Assembly (NCBI RefSeq): GCF_035989245.1
Contig: NZ_JAYMFF010000001.1
Location: 8,831-72,830 of the forward strand
Length of the DNA stretch: 64,000 nt
Direction: 5' to 3'
From: Adlercreutzia wanghongyangiae
Lineage (GTDB): Bacteria > Actinomycetota > Coriobacteriia > Coriobacteriales > Eggerthellaceae
Positions 52,925 through 60,802 of this stretch are shown in pieces. The notes beneath the pieces are model-generated. The model saw only the letters and a program-made list of their open reading frames with translations, was not told the origin of the DNA and ran no database searches. The first letter of the stretch is position 1. Each line of letters starts with the position of its first letter. Position numbers and translations under genes: made by a program.

Positions 52925-52959
52925 CCCTTCGCCTTTCCAATCGCGCGCATCTCCCCCTC

Positions 52960-53487
52960 CTACGATGCCTTGCAGGCGTACTCCAGGATGCGCCGCGCGG
53001 TGCCCTGGCTCACCTTGGTGTTGTCTCCCTTGCTGAGGAATGCGTAGATGTTTCCCTTGTTCAAGCCCAAATCTTTGCACAGGCGGTACACCGTTACGTC
53101 GCGGCCCTTCATGGCCTGTAGCGTCTGCTCCCGTATGCCGGCGATGATGAGCCGGTCTCCCGCGATGGCGTAGCGCCGCGCTATGTAGGCGTTCCACACC
53201 GCGCGGTACCGGGGAGGCGCCTCAGGCGATTGCAGAAAGAACGACACTTCTTCCGGATCGTCCAAAAGCTCGGCCATCTGGGCGTAGCTGCGCTCCATCC
53301 ACGTTCCCTCGCTGATGGAGGCCAGGTAGCGAGCCTTGTCCTGCACTGCGGCGAACACCATGAGAGCCTCGGCGGCGGCCGGCATGGTGGTGGCGACGGA
53401 ATCCCGCAGTTTCCGCAGGTTATCCGTCTTTAAGCCGGTGAGTTCGCGGCAGTACAAACGCAAGAACCCCTTGAACGTCAAGTTCAC
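52960..53487 (-). CDS. autoregulated DNA-binding protein
   Basis: A 175-residue protein of unknown family. Residues about 130-170 (TVYRLCKDLGLNKGNIYAFLSKGDNTKVSQGTARRILEYA) form a helix-turn-helix close to the Cro/XRE class. The N-terminal half is helical (FLRLYCRELTG, EALMVFAAVQDKARYLA). The GTG at 53487 has GAGAGGAG 6 bases before it. A perfect 12-bp inverted repeat sits 17 bases upstream of the start, strongly suggesting that it represses itself. It lies 35 bases before the spermidine synthase-like gene, probably one operon. Confidence 0.78.
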   Translation of the reverse strand: MNLTFKGFLRLYCRELTGLKTDNLRKLRDSVATTMPAAAEALMVFAAVQDKARYLASISEGTWMERSYAQMAELLDDPEEVSFFLQSPEAPPRYRAVWNAYIARRYAIAGDRLIIAGIREQTLQAMKGRDVTVYRLCKDLGLNKGNIYAFLSKGDNTKVSQGTARRILEYACKAS

Positions 53488-53503
53488 GCTCAACTCCTCT
53501 CTT

Positions 53504-53534
53504 GTTAGTATTATCCGTGACCGATAATACTAAC
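53504..53534. promoter_or_regulatory. perfect palindromic operator
   Basis: GTTAGTATTATC (53504-53515) and GATAATACTAAC (53523-53534) are perfect inverted repeats with a 7-bp centre. AT-rich in a GC-rich genome and located at the promoter of the HTH protein gene. Confidence 0.85.
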
Positions 53535-53578
53535 ATAAGTTGCTTGATCATCGTTGACTTTTTTCGACTATCGGCAAG

Positions 53579-53615
53579 AAAAAGGCCCCGCCGTTCGATG
53601 GAACAGCGGGGCCTT
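53579..53615 (-). terminator. rho-independent terminator of the tiny membrane gene
   Basis: On the minus strand a 10-bp stem AAGGCCCCGC/GCGGGGCCTT with a 14-nt loop is followed by TTTTT. It lies 55 bases past the 27-codon frame. Confidence 0.9.
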
Positions 53616-53670
53616 AAAAGAGGTTGGCAGGACGCATCACCAGGCGAAATGCCTGACAGAGCAGCCGCTT

Positions 53671-53754
53671 CTACAGCGCAGCAGCTCCGATGCAGCCGGC
53701 CATGGCGGCAATGGCAAGGGCAAACAGAGCAGTGCCGGCAACGATGGTTATCAT
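53671..53754 (-). CDS. 27-residue membrane peptide
   Basis: A tiny frame reading MITIVAGTALFALAIAAM then AGCIGAAAL. The ATG is preceded by GGAAAGGAGATCGCC, a near-ideal ribosome binding site, and a strong terminator lies just downstream, so it looks like a complete short transcription unit. Composition is that of a single small-residue-rich membrane helix. Function unknown; it could be a small regulator, or a type I toxin. Confidence 0.6.
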   Translation of the reverse strand: MITIVAGTALFALAIAAMAGCIGAAAL

Positions 53755-53890
53755 GGCGATCTCCTTTCCCAAACGGGATAATTTCGATGAGACCACTATG
53801 GCAGCCCCAACTTACCGCCCCGTTGCGTGCCCCTTACAGTTTTGTCGTTTTGAGTCGGGGCGCCCCAGCGCCCCTTGCCGGGAACGCCCG

Positions 53891-55315
53891 CTACCAGCCA
53901 GCGGATACCACGCCGCGCTCGGCAGCCAGGTCGCTCACCGCCCGTATCTGGCGTGCTGTCTGCTTCTGCACGGCCGCGATAAAACGCTCGTCGATCTCCG
54001 GGTTCTCGCCTAGCACTTCGGCAATCTCATCCAGGAAACCTTCGAGCGCACTCGGGTCGTACCAGCTGATATCGTCCACAAGGGCGAGCTGCTGCGACGG
54101 ATACTCGCGAAACGGATGGCTCTCCCAAACGTAGGGACGCGCTTCCAGTTCCGCCGTTGTGGCCCGGCTGTAGAATCCGCATCCGTGGTCGAACAGAGGC
54201 GCCACCCGGTAACCGTCGAGCGTTTCCGCATTCCGCAGAAGCCCGAAGTTATGGGTATGGCGATCGAAGTTAGCCATAAGGTGGTCGACGACGATCATCT
54301 TATCAATAAGCTGCCGGGCATTTTCCACGCCTAAGTCCTCCAGCGCCCGCAGATAACCTGCATGCAGGTCGCGGCCCTCGGTAATGGCGAAGGCGGTCAG
54401 CACGTCATGGGCGGGAATGAGCTCGGTGTCGGACCCCGCCATGTTTGCGCACGACGAATAAGCGCGTCCGTGACGCTCGATAACGGTGTAAGGAACGAAC
54501 TCGTCCAGATCCAACAGGCGCTCGAGCAGGCGCGTCGCCAATCTCTCGTTGTAGGGCTCACGGTTCTCGTTGCCCGTACCTCCTTTGATGAGGTAGTCGA
54601 CGCCGCGGCGGCGCACCCATGTCTTGCTAAGCATACCGTTGGTGGCCGTGTCAGGCGAATGGGTGATAGCTGGTCCGCGCCCCGGCAGCTCCGAGCGATC
54701 GGCGGACGCAACCCTGGCCGCCTTCGGCGATTCCCCGACCAGCATGAGGTCGCCGAACGCCTCCTCGTAACCATTATCGAAATAGTTCACATCGGCCCAC
54801 TGCGCTGGAGCGCCTTCGGGCCTGAACCAATACGGGTCGGACAAGCTGAGGCCCCACGACGCGAACATCAGCGCCGAAGGCGTGCGCACCATCAGATCGC
54901 GCAAGGCCACGGGCAGATTCGGACGCATACCCGGAATGGCGCGGCTGCGCAGCCATTCCGCAAAGTCGTAGCGATTGGGGGTTTTGTCGAGCCGTCCAAT
55001 GCCAAGCGGCTTCCAGGCAATGCCGTCCAGCGGCTTCAGGTCGGCCACCGCGCCACTTCGGAAATCGTAGGTGAAGCCGATCACCTCGTGATCACGGCAC
55101 ATGAGCGTGTAACGCGCGCGATGCGCCACCTCTCCCGAGCGATCAGACGGGCGGCCACGCAGACGCTCCGACGCTGCCCGTTGACGCACCGAATTCTCGT
55201 CAACGGCCCACGAGCGGCCCAACCGCTCCGCCCTCAGCGCACCCGCTTCTATGAGGGCATTCACACGTCGCGCGCTCACCCCGAGTATTTCCGCCGCCTC
55301 TTTCGTCGTCAGCAC
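53891..55315 (-). CDS. HTH-HipA-like kinase fusion
   Basis: A 474-residue protein. Residues 1-45 (LTTKEAAEILGVSARRVNALIEAGALRAERLGRSWAV) are an excisionase/MerR-like helix-turn-helix. The rest is HipA-like: YLIKGGTGNENREPYNERLATRLLERL is the ATP-binding region with its Lys and Glu; MIVVDHLMANFDRHTHNFG (residues 349-358) is the catalytic loop with Asp and Asn; APLFDHGCGF has the Mg-binding Asp. HipA normally pairs with a separate HipB repressor; here the DNA-binding part is joined on. GTG at 55315 follows GAAAGGAGCAGGGCT. Two inverted repeats immediately upstream are its likely operators. Whether it is a toxin is unknown. Confidence 0.82.
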   Translation of the reverse strand: MLTTKEAAEILGVSARRVNALIEAGALRAERLGRSWAVDENSVRQRAASERLRGRPSDRSGEVAHRARYTLMCRDHEVIGFTYDFRSGAVADLKPLDGIAWKPLGIGRLDKTPNRYDFAEWLRSRAIPGMRPNLPVALRDLMVRTPSALMFASWGLSLSDPYWFRPEGAPAQWADVNYFDNGYEEAFGDLMLVGESPKAARVASADRSELPGRGPAITHSPDTATNGMLSKTWVRRRGVDYLIKGGTGNENREPYNERLATRLLERLLDLDEFVPYTVIERHGRAYSSCANMAGSDTELIPAHDVLTAFAITEGRDLHAGYLRALEDLGVENARQLIDKMIVVDHLMANFDRHTHNFGLLRNAETLDGYRVAPLFDHGCGFYSRATTAELEARPYVWESHPFREYPSQQLALVDDISWYDPSALEGFLDEIAEVLGENPEIDERFIAAVQKQTARQIRAVSDLAAERGVVSAGW

Positions 55316-55337
55316 AGCCCTGCTCCTTTCCCGGAGC

Positions 55338-55413
55338 AAAAAGTATACCGAATGAGGAATACTTTTTGAAGGAAGAACCATGCAGAAAAGTATTCCGAAT
55401 AGGGAATACTTTT
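55338..55413. promoter_or_regulatory. twin operators of the HTH-HipA-like gene
   Basis: Two palindromes of the same word: AAAAAGTATACC...GAATACTTTTT (55338-55367) and AAAAGTATTCC...GGAATACTTTT (55386-55413), centres 47 bp apart. They lie 23-98 bases upstream of the GTG. Confidence 0.82.
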
Positions 55414-55482
55414 AGCGGCACCCGTGAATCCGCTGCACAGGTGCAAGCCTCACACCCCGCCTCATGCACTCGCATCCGATTC

Positions 55483-56229
55483 TCAGAGCCACGGTATCTC
55501 CTGGTCCTCGGAGTCGGCATAGTAACAGACCGAGTAAGGCATGTCGTCATTGAGGGGATCGTCGTCCTCGCGAGCCTCGACGGGAAGCCACAACTCGTGG
55601 CGAAGCACCGTGCCCCCCATCGCCTCGATGGCCTGATTCGCCCGCTCGGACAATGTATCCAGGCCCCCTGGCTTTCCGAAGAACTCCGCGGCCTCCATGG
55701 CTTCCGCCAGCCCCGGCTCTCCAGCGCAGCCGATAACCCGATCGTGATGCTCGGGATCCAGAAGAAGACGCAGCGACTTCTCTTCCCCGTTAAGACGGAA
55801 GACGATCTTGTTGTAATCGGGATCGTCGGCCACGCTATCCCACCAGACGACGTAGTTGAACTGCTGATTCGGCAGCCACACAAAAACCCCGAGAGCCAAC
55901 ACCGCGATGGCCGCGCCGGCCAAAACCCATTTGAGCGTTTGCACGACCCGATCGAGCCGTCGCGACTCGCTGGCAACACGCTCGTCCAGCAGCGAAGTCC
56001 TCCATGAAAGATCGGCAGCCGCCTGCGCTTTCGGCACCGACTCCCCCAGCAGCTCGGAGGCCGTCACATTAAGGGCGCGAGCCAAAGCCACGAGCGAGTC
56101 AGCATCGGGAACCGACGTGCCACGTTCCCACTTCGAGACGGTCTGGCGCACCACGGGGATGCGCTCGGCCAGCTCATCTTGACTGAGGCCGCTTTCGGTG
56201 CGCAGCTTTTTGATGTTGTCCTTCAGCAT
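55483..56229 (-). CDS. XRE-family regulator with membrane anchor
   Basis: A 248-residue protein. Residues 1-60 are a canonical Cro/CI helix-turn-helix (LSQDELAERIPVVRQTVSKWERG). Residues about 100-122 (LKWVLAGAAIAVLALGVFVWL) are one membrane span, followed by an outside domain of about 125 acidic residues that I do not recognise. ATG at 56229 with GAAGGGG upstream; in-frame starts further up are possible. Such membrane-tethered regulators usually respond to an external or membrane signal. Confidence 0.85.
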   Translation of the reverse strand: MLKDNIKKLRTESGLSQDELAERIPVVRQTVSKWERGTSVPDADSLVALARALNVTASELLGESVPKAQAAADLSWRTSLLDERVASESRRLDRVVQTLKWVLAGAAIAVLALGVFVWLPNQQFNYVVWWDSVADDPDYNKIVFRLNGEEKSLRLLLDPEHHDRVIGCAGEPGLAEAMEAAEFFGKPGGLDTLSERANQAIEAMGGTVLRHELWLPVEAREDDDPLNDDMPYSVCYYADSEDQEIPWL

Positions 56230-56394
56230 GATGCCAGCCCCTTCGAGACAGGTTCTCATGCTTTCACCGTACCAGCACGGCATCGCAGACACAAGCAACG
56301 ATGCTTAACAAGAAGCCCTGAACTGGGATTCCTCCTGCCAAGATGCCCCGTGACGCAATAGGAACGGGTCGGCACTAGCCGCAACTTCTCCGCT

Positions 56395-56559
56395 GCGCAC
56401 ATCCTACGATGTTGCCGCTTAGGTGCGCGGTTATTCCGTGGCCTTCGTGAGGAAGTCGACGGCGGGGAGGTCTTCCCAGCTGCTGATGAGGAAGTCGGCG
56501 CGGGCGAGCAGGGCCTCGCGGGTACCGGAGATGTCGTTGTCGTAGATGGCACCGGTGCG
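56395..56559. repeat. 165-bp direct repeat, left copy (duplicate of HAD gene 3' end)
   Basis: Nearly identical to 58178-58342 over 165 bp, with only a handful of differences. The two copies are direct repeats flanking the AlbA-type gene. Confidence 0.92.
56431..56559 (-). pseudogene. C-terminal fragment of a HAD phosphatase gene
   Basis: Reads in frame as the last 42 codons of the HAD gene at 58214-58885 (AIYDNDISGTREALLARADF, ending FLTKATE and stop), with two substitutions near the end (residues DLPAVDF instead of DFPAADF). No upstream part remains. It marks the left edge of the duplicated block. Confidence 0.85.
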
Positions 56560-56665
56560 CCTCTCTGCACCCTGATGAATTCATGGTGCTTCTTGATGAC
56601 AGAGCATATGGCGCAACCCGTTCCCTTGCTAGAATGAGCCGCGAAACAGAAGGGTGCTCACACCG

Positions 56666-58162
56666 ATGATTTTAGATAAAACTGACAAGTACCGAGAAGA
56701 CAACCGACTGGAAGCGAAAGCAGCTCAGGGAGGCCTGCCCAAAAGCCTCTGGGAAACCATATCGGCATTTGCCAACACTGCGGGCGGTGTCATCGTGTTA
56801 GGCGCAAGAGAGCACAAAGACGGTTCGCTGGAAATCATAGGTCTGAGCAATGCGCACAGGATGCTCGACGACTTTTGGAACGCAGCCCTCAGTAAAGACA
56901 AGCTGAGCGCACGCTTTCTCCACGACGATGATGTTCGCATCGAGACCGTAGACGGCAAGGAGATCATCGTCATAGAAGTGCCCCGCGTAAGCCGCACCAT
57001 GCGTCCGGTGTTCCTGAATAAGGACATTCTCGGCGAGACGTGGCGCCGAGCTTACACGGGAGACCACCGCTGTACGCGCGAGGAGGTTCAGTCCATGCTC
57101 CGCGATGCAGAGGCCACAAGCGGCGATTCGCGCATCGCAGAAGGTGCCGAGATGGGCTATCTCGACTACGACACGGTACGAAAGTACCGCACACGCTTTT
57201 CGTTTGCAAACGAGGGGCATCTGTGGAACGATGCGACCGATGACGAATTCCTGAGTTTTCTCGGCGCGATTGCCAGGGATGAGAGGGGCGATCTCAAGCC
57301 GACCTATGCCGGTCTTCTCATGTTTGGCCGGGATTGCTGGATTACACGCATACTGCCCCAATATTTCCTCGACTATCGGCAACAAACAGGCACCAGCACT
57401 CGTTGGGAAGACAGGTTTACCTCTATCACGGGCGACTGGTCGGGCAATATCTACGATTTCTATCTCCGAGTCTACAACAAGCTGAAAGCCGCCCTTAAAG
57501 TGCCGTTCAAGCTAGACGGAATCGAACGCGTAGACGACACGCCTGCGCACGAGGCACTTCGTGAAGCCATCGTAAATTGCGTGACCAATGCCAATTATCA
57601 CGAGCGGCGCGGTATTGTGTGCATATGGGACGAAGATGCTCTTACCATCGCGAATCCGGGTGATTTTCGCATCCCCATAGAGAAAGCCATGCAGCCTGGA
57701 GAGTCGGACCCGAGAAACGCCACTATGCTCAAGATGTTCTCTATGATCGACGCGGGTGAACGTGCAGGAAGTGGCATATCGAGGATATTCCACGGCTGGA
57801 AAGAAGCCGGATACGCTGCTCCAGTTTACAGAGAAGAATACGGGCCCGATCGCACTATTCTGACACTACCGCTGGTCGGAGTATCTAACGGAGTATCTAA
57901 CGGTTTTCGGCAGATAAAACCGGCAGATACTACGGCGCCCCTATCAGGCAAATCAATGAAAACCCAAGGCGAAATACTTGAGTATCTAACGGAAAACGGG
58001 CTCTCAAAATCGGCAGATATAGCCGATTCTCTTCAGATAAGCGTCTCGCGTACGAACGAATTGCTGAAAGATCTTATCTCTCAGGGAAAAGTTGCATCGG
58101 TCGGAAAAGCACGCGCAACTAAATACAAGCTATCAATTACTGATCGCAATATCCCAAAATAG
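56666..58162 (+). CDS. AlbA_2/Schlafen-type putative ATP-binding protein
   Basis: A 498-residue protein. Residues 10-125 (REDNRLEAKAAQGGLPKSLWETISAFANTAGGVIVLGARE) are the AlbA_2 (Schlafen-like) domain with ExK...FAN..GG. Residues about 290-395 (HEALREAIVNCVTNANYHERRGIVCIWDED and AGSGISRIF) match the C-terminal HATPase_c_4 domain. The end (QGEILEYLTENGLSKSADIADSLQISVSRTNELLKDL) is a winged helix. A 12-bp tandem repeat encodes VSNGVSNG. Base composition is more AT-rich than its neighbours and it sits between 165-bp direct repeats, so it was probably acquired. ATG at 56666 after GAAGGGTG. Family members are linked to regulation and phage defence; role here unknown. Confidence 0.85.
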   Translation: MILDKTDKYREDNRLEAKAAQGGLPKSLWETISAFANTAGGVIVLGAREHKDGSLEIIGLSNAHRMLDDFWNAALSKDKLSARFLHDDDVRIETVDGKEIIVIEVPRVSRTMRPVFLNKDILGETWRRAYTGDHRCTREEVQSMLRDAEATSGDSRIAEGAEMGYLDYDTVRKYRTRFSFANEGHLWNDATDDEFLSFLGAIARDERGDLKPTYAGLLMFGRDCWITRILPQYFLDYRQQTGTSTRWEDRFTSITGDWSGNIYDFYLRVYNKLKAALKVPFKLDGIERVDDTPAHEALREAIVNCVTNANYHERRGIVCIWDEDALTIANPGDFRIPIEKAMQPGESDPRNATMLKMFSMIDAGERAGSGISRIFHGWKEAGYAAPVYREEYGPDRTILTLPLVGVSNGVSNGFRQIKPADTTAPLSGKSMKTQGEILEYLTENGLSKSADIADSLQISVSRTNELLKDLISQGKVASVGKARATKYKLSITDRNIPK

Positions 58163-58177
58163 CATTTTGGTCTTGTT

Positions 58178-58342
58178 GCGCGCATCCTATGGTTTTGCCG
58201 CTTAGGTGCGCGGTTATTCCGTGGCCTTCGTGAGGAAGTCGGCGGCGGGGAAGTCTTCCCAGCTGCTGATGAGGAAGTCGGCACGGGCGAGCAGGGCCTC
58301 GCGGGTACCGGAGATGTCGTTGTCGTAGATGGCACCGGTGCG
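58178..58342. repeat. 165-bp direct repeat, right copy (in HAD gene)
   Basis: Covers the last 43 codons of the HAD gene plus 36 bases past its stop. Direct repeat of 56395-56559. Confidence 0.92.
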
Positions 58343-58885
58343 ATAACCCGCCGCGCGCAGGGTATCCAGCGCATAGGCGGCGTCTTCGAAACCCCAGGTG
58401 TGAGCCCGGTCGGTGCCGAGGAAGCTGCGGGCGTGGTCGTACACGGCCGGCTCGCGCTTGCTCGTGTGCAGGTCATCCACCGACACGACGGCCTTCATGT
58501 AGGGCGCGAACCCGCAGCGCTCCACGCAAGTGGCCAGCATGTCGGCCGGCGTGGACGAGGCAACGGCCATGGGCACGCCTTGCTCGTGCAGCGCCCGCAC
58601 GAATTCCAGGGCGCCGGGACGTGCCTCCACTTCGTTGGCGTAGAAGGCGCGCATGCGCTCGAAGATCATATCCAACACCGCTTCGTTGCTTTCCCCCAGG
58701 CCGCACTGCTCGTGCAGGTACGCGCTGGCCTCGGGCAGCGACATGGTGGTAATGGCGTCGGCATCGGCCTGCGTCAGTGCGATGCCCGCCTCGGCCGCCA
58801 GCGTGCGATCCACATCATGCCACGCGCCCATGGAATCCACGAGCGTCCCGTCGCAATCGAAGATAACACCGATGCTCTCTGCCAT
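58214..58885 (-). CDS. HAD-superfamily phosphatase (beta-PGM/phosphoglycolate phosphatase-like)
   Basis: A 223-residue hydrolase. D10 and D12 in GVIFDCDGTLVDSMGAWHD are the nucleophile and general acid; motif II Ser/Thr is in PMAVASSTPADML; K is in VSVDDLHTSKREPAVYDHA and the acidic motif IV in TWGFEDAAYALDTLRAAG. The helical cap between residues 18 and 85 makes it subclass I. Substrate is unknown, probably a small phosphorylated metabolite. The 3' end is duplicated at 56431-56559. Tandem repeats lie upstream. Confidence 0.92.
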   Translation of the reverse strand: MAESIGVIFDCDGTLVDSMGAWHDVDRTLAAEAGIALTQADADAITTMSLPEASAYLHEQCGLGESNEAVLDMIFERMRAFYANEVEARPGALEFVRALHEQGVPMAVASSTPADMLATCVERCGFAPYMKAVVSVDDLHTSKREPAVYDHARSFLGTDRAHTWGFEDAAYALDTLRAAGYRTGAIYDNDISGTREALLARADFLISSWEDFPAADFLTKATE

Positions 58886-58912
58886 AACCTGTTCCTTCCC
58901 ACGAAACGGGCG

Positions 58913-59043
58913 GGGTGAACCCCGCCCCTACGATGCACGGCTTGGGAGGGTGAACCCCGCCCCTACGATGCACGGCTTGGGGGTGAACCCCGCTCCTGCG
59001 ATGCACGGCTTGGGGGGGGTGAACCCCGCTCCTGTGATGTACG
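58913..59043. repeat. four tandem repeats of about 35 bp
   Basis: Units start at 58913, 58948, 58981 and 59017, each GGGTGAACCCCGC...CGATGCACGGCTTGGG with small changes, the last cut short. Each holds a GGGG...CCCC palindrome. Located upstream of the HAD gene. Confidence 0.85.
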
Positions 59044-59063
59044 AATCCGCGGTTGCCGCTGCA

Positions 59064-59095
59064 AACCCCGTAGGGGGCGGCTTTAGTCGCCCCTC
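59064..59095. repeat. REP-like palindrome
   Basis: CCGTAGGGGGCGGCTTTAGT followed by CGCCCC, a member of the scattered GTAGGGGCGG family. Confidence 0.7.
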
Positions 59096-59178
59096 GTCAA
59101 GCAAGGCGAGCCGTCCGACAAGAACCGGCTAAGCCAGCCCTGCGGAATACCTACCGCAACACTGTCGTCGCCGAGAGG

Positions 59179-60462
59179 CTACTCTTCCACGCGGATGACC
59201 GAGGGGGTATCCAGCACCACGTTGTCCAGCGCGAGGGCCTCTTCCAGGGCCTCGCGGATGTCGCGCTCGCGGCAGCGGTGGGTGACCACCACCTGGTCCA
59301 CACGCTCGGCGCCCGAACGGCCGCGCTGCACGATGGACTTCACCGAGATGTTGTGGCGCGCGAACACACCGGCCATGGTCTCCAGAACGCCAGGACGGTC
59401 GGTCACCGAGAAGCGCAGGTAGTAGCGCATGGCCAGCTCGTCCATGGGCAGGATGGGCAGCTCGTCGGTACAGGTACAGCCCACGATGGGAGCCACGCCC
59501 TGCTGAATGTGGCGGGCCACCTCCAACACGTCGCCCATCACGGCACTGGCCGCAGCACCGGCGCCGGCACCCTCGCCGAAGAACATGGTCTCGCCCACGA
59601 AATCGCCCACCACGTAGATGGCGTTGAACACGCCGTTCACCGTGGCCAGCTGGTGGCTCTCGGGAATCATGGTGGGGTGCACGCGCACATCCACCCCGCC
59701 CTCGCGGCGATGCGCGATGGCCAGAAGCTTGATGACGTAGCCCATGTCGCGCGCGGCATCGATGTCCACCGGCGAGATGTTCGTGATGCCGTCGGTGTAC
59801 ACGTCGTCCAAGGTCACGCGCGAGTTGAAGGCGATGGAGGCCAGAATGGCGATCTTCGCGGCCGCATCGAACCCGCCCACGTCCGCCGTGGGGTCGGCCT
59901 CGGCGAAGCCCTTCGCCTGGGCCTCGGCCAGCGCGTCATCGTAGGACAGGCCGTTGTCGGCCATGCGGGTGAGCATGTAGTTGGTGGTGCCGTTCACAAT
60001 GCCCATGACCGAGGTGATCTCGTTGGCGATGAGCGAGTGCTTCAACGGGTCGATGATGGGAATGCCACCGCCCACGCTGGCCTCGAAGGCCAGTTCCTTG
60101 CCGGCAGCCGCGGCAGCGTCCATGACCTCCTTGCCGTGAGTGGCCATAAGCGCCTTGTTGGCCGTGACCACGTTCTTGCCCGCAGCCAGCGCGTTCAACA
60201 CGACGGTGCGCGCGATGGTGGTGCCGCCGATGAGCTCTACCACGATGTCGATCTCGGGATCGTTGATGATGTTGTTGAAGTTGTCGGTGAACAGGTGCCC
60301 CACGCCGTGGGCCTCGGCCTCGGCCGGCGAGAGCGAGCACACGCGCGCCAGCTCCAGGTCGATGCCGAAGTGGCGGCGGAAGGCGTCCCCGTGCTTCAAG
60401 ATGATGTCGATGCAGCCGCCACCCACGGTGCCGGTGCCCACCAAACCGATCTTCACTGCCAT
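59179..60462 (-). CDS. hom: homoserine dehydrogenase
   Basis: A 427-residue enzyme. It reduces aspartate semialdehyde to homoserine, the precursor of threonine and, through metA above, methionine. KIGLVGTGTVGGGCIDIIL is the NAD(P) loop; KNVVTANKALMATHG, FEASVGGGIPII and GIVNGTTNYML are the family's catalytic segments; residues about 350-427 (FSVTDRPGVLETMAGVFARHNISVKSIVQRG) are an ACT domain, so feedback by threonine is likely. ATG at 60462 after GGGAGAGGA; a TATAAT sequence lies about 40 bases upstream. Confidence 0.97.
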   Translation of the reverse strand: MAVKIGLVGTGTVGGGCIDIILKHGDAFRRHFGIDLELARVCSLSPAEAEAHGVGHLFTDNFNNIINDPEIDIVVELIGGTTIARTVVLNALAAGKNVVTANKALMATHGKEVMDAAAAAGKELAFEASVGGGIPIIDPLKHSLIANEITSVMGIVNGTTNYMLTRMADNGLSYDDALAEAQAKGFAEADPTADVGGFDAAAKIAILASIAFNSRVTLDDVYTDGITNISPVDIDAARDMGYVIKLLAIAHRREGGVDVRVHPTMIPESHQLATVNGVFNAIYVVGDFVGETMFFGEGAGAGAAASAVMGDVLEVARHIQQGVAPIVGCTCTDELPILPMDELAMRYYLRFSVTDRPGVLETMAGVFARHNISVKSIVQRGRSGAERVDQVVVTHRCRERDIREALEEALALDNVVLDTPSVIRVEE

Positions 60463-60596
60463 ATTGCGTCCTCTCCCGAGCGCGAAAGTTCTCTCTGATC
60501 GGACGATTATAAGGGCGCAGTCGCCGAATTCCATCGGCAGAGCGGGGAGAGGGCGGTTTCCCAGCCCTCTGCGCGCGGAAAGAAGCGCGAGTCCTC

Positions 60597-60793
60597 GCAT
60601 TGGGGCGGGAGGGGCGCTCGGCGGCCTCTGATCGCCCCGCGGAAAACGCGATAGGCAGGCAATAGCTTCTACTTCAGCAGCAACGATGGCGGGAAGGTAC
60701 CGAAATGCGTGCGTCATCTTCGCTATTGCCTTAATCGCGTTTGGAGCGGGATAAGCGATCAGCGGACGCCGAGCGCTCCTCCCACCCCAATGC
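60597..60793. repeat. fold-back element with conserved 55-nt loop, copy 2
   Basis: Arms 60597-60666 and 60722-60793 pair over about 70 bp with few breaks (GCATTGGGG...GCAATAGC on the left). The loop, 60667-60721, is again exactly 55 nt and matches the loop of 9161-9351 at 47 of 55 positions. Located between the moaE-like and hom genes, both leftward. Confidence 0.82.
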
Positions 60794-60802
60794 CCAGACG
60801 AC

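Noticed and set aside
52925..53197. N-terminal part of the spermidine synthase-like frame
   Set aside because: It is the antisense-frame shadow of the HTH gene end; Arg/His-rich composition is not protein-like.
56654..56665. GTG start for the AlbA-type gene
   Set aside because: Its only possible ribosome binding site abuts the codon; the ATG at 56666 is better spaced from GAAGGG.
58913..59043. CRISPR-like array
   Set aside because: The units are continuous tandem repeats of about 35 bp with no unique spacers and no cas genes nearby.
59179..60717. N-terminal extension of homoserine dehydrogenase to 60717
   Set aside because: The extension translates the fold-back loop (MTHAFRY...) and lacks homology to the family; the ATG at 60462 has a proper ribosome binding site.
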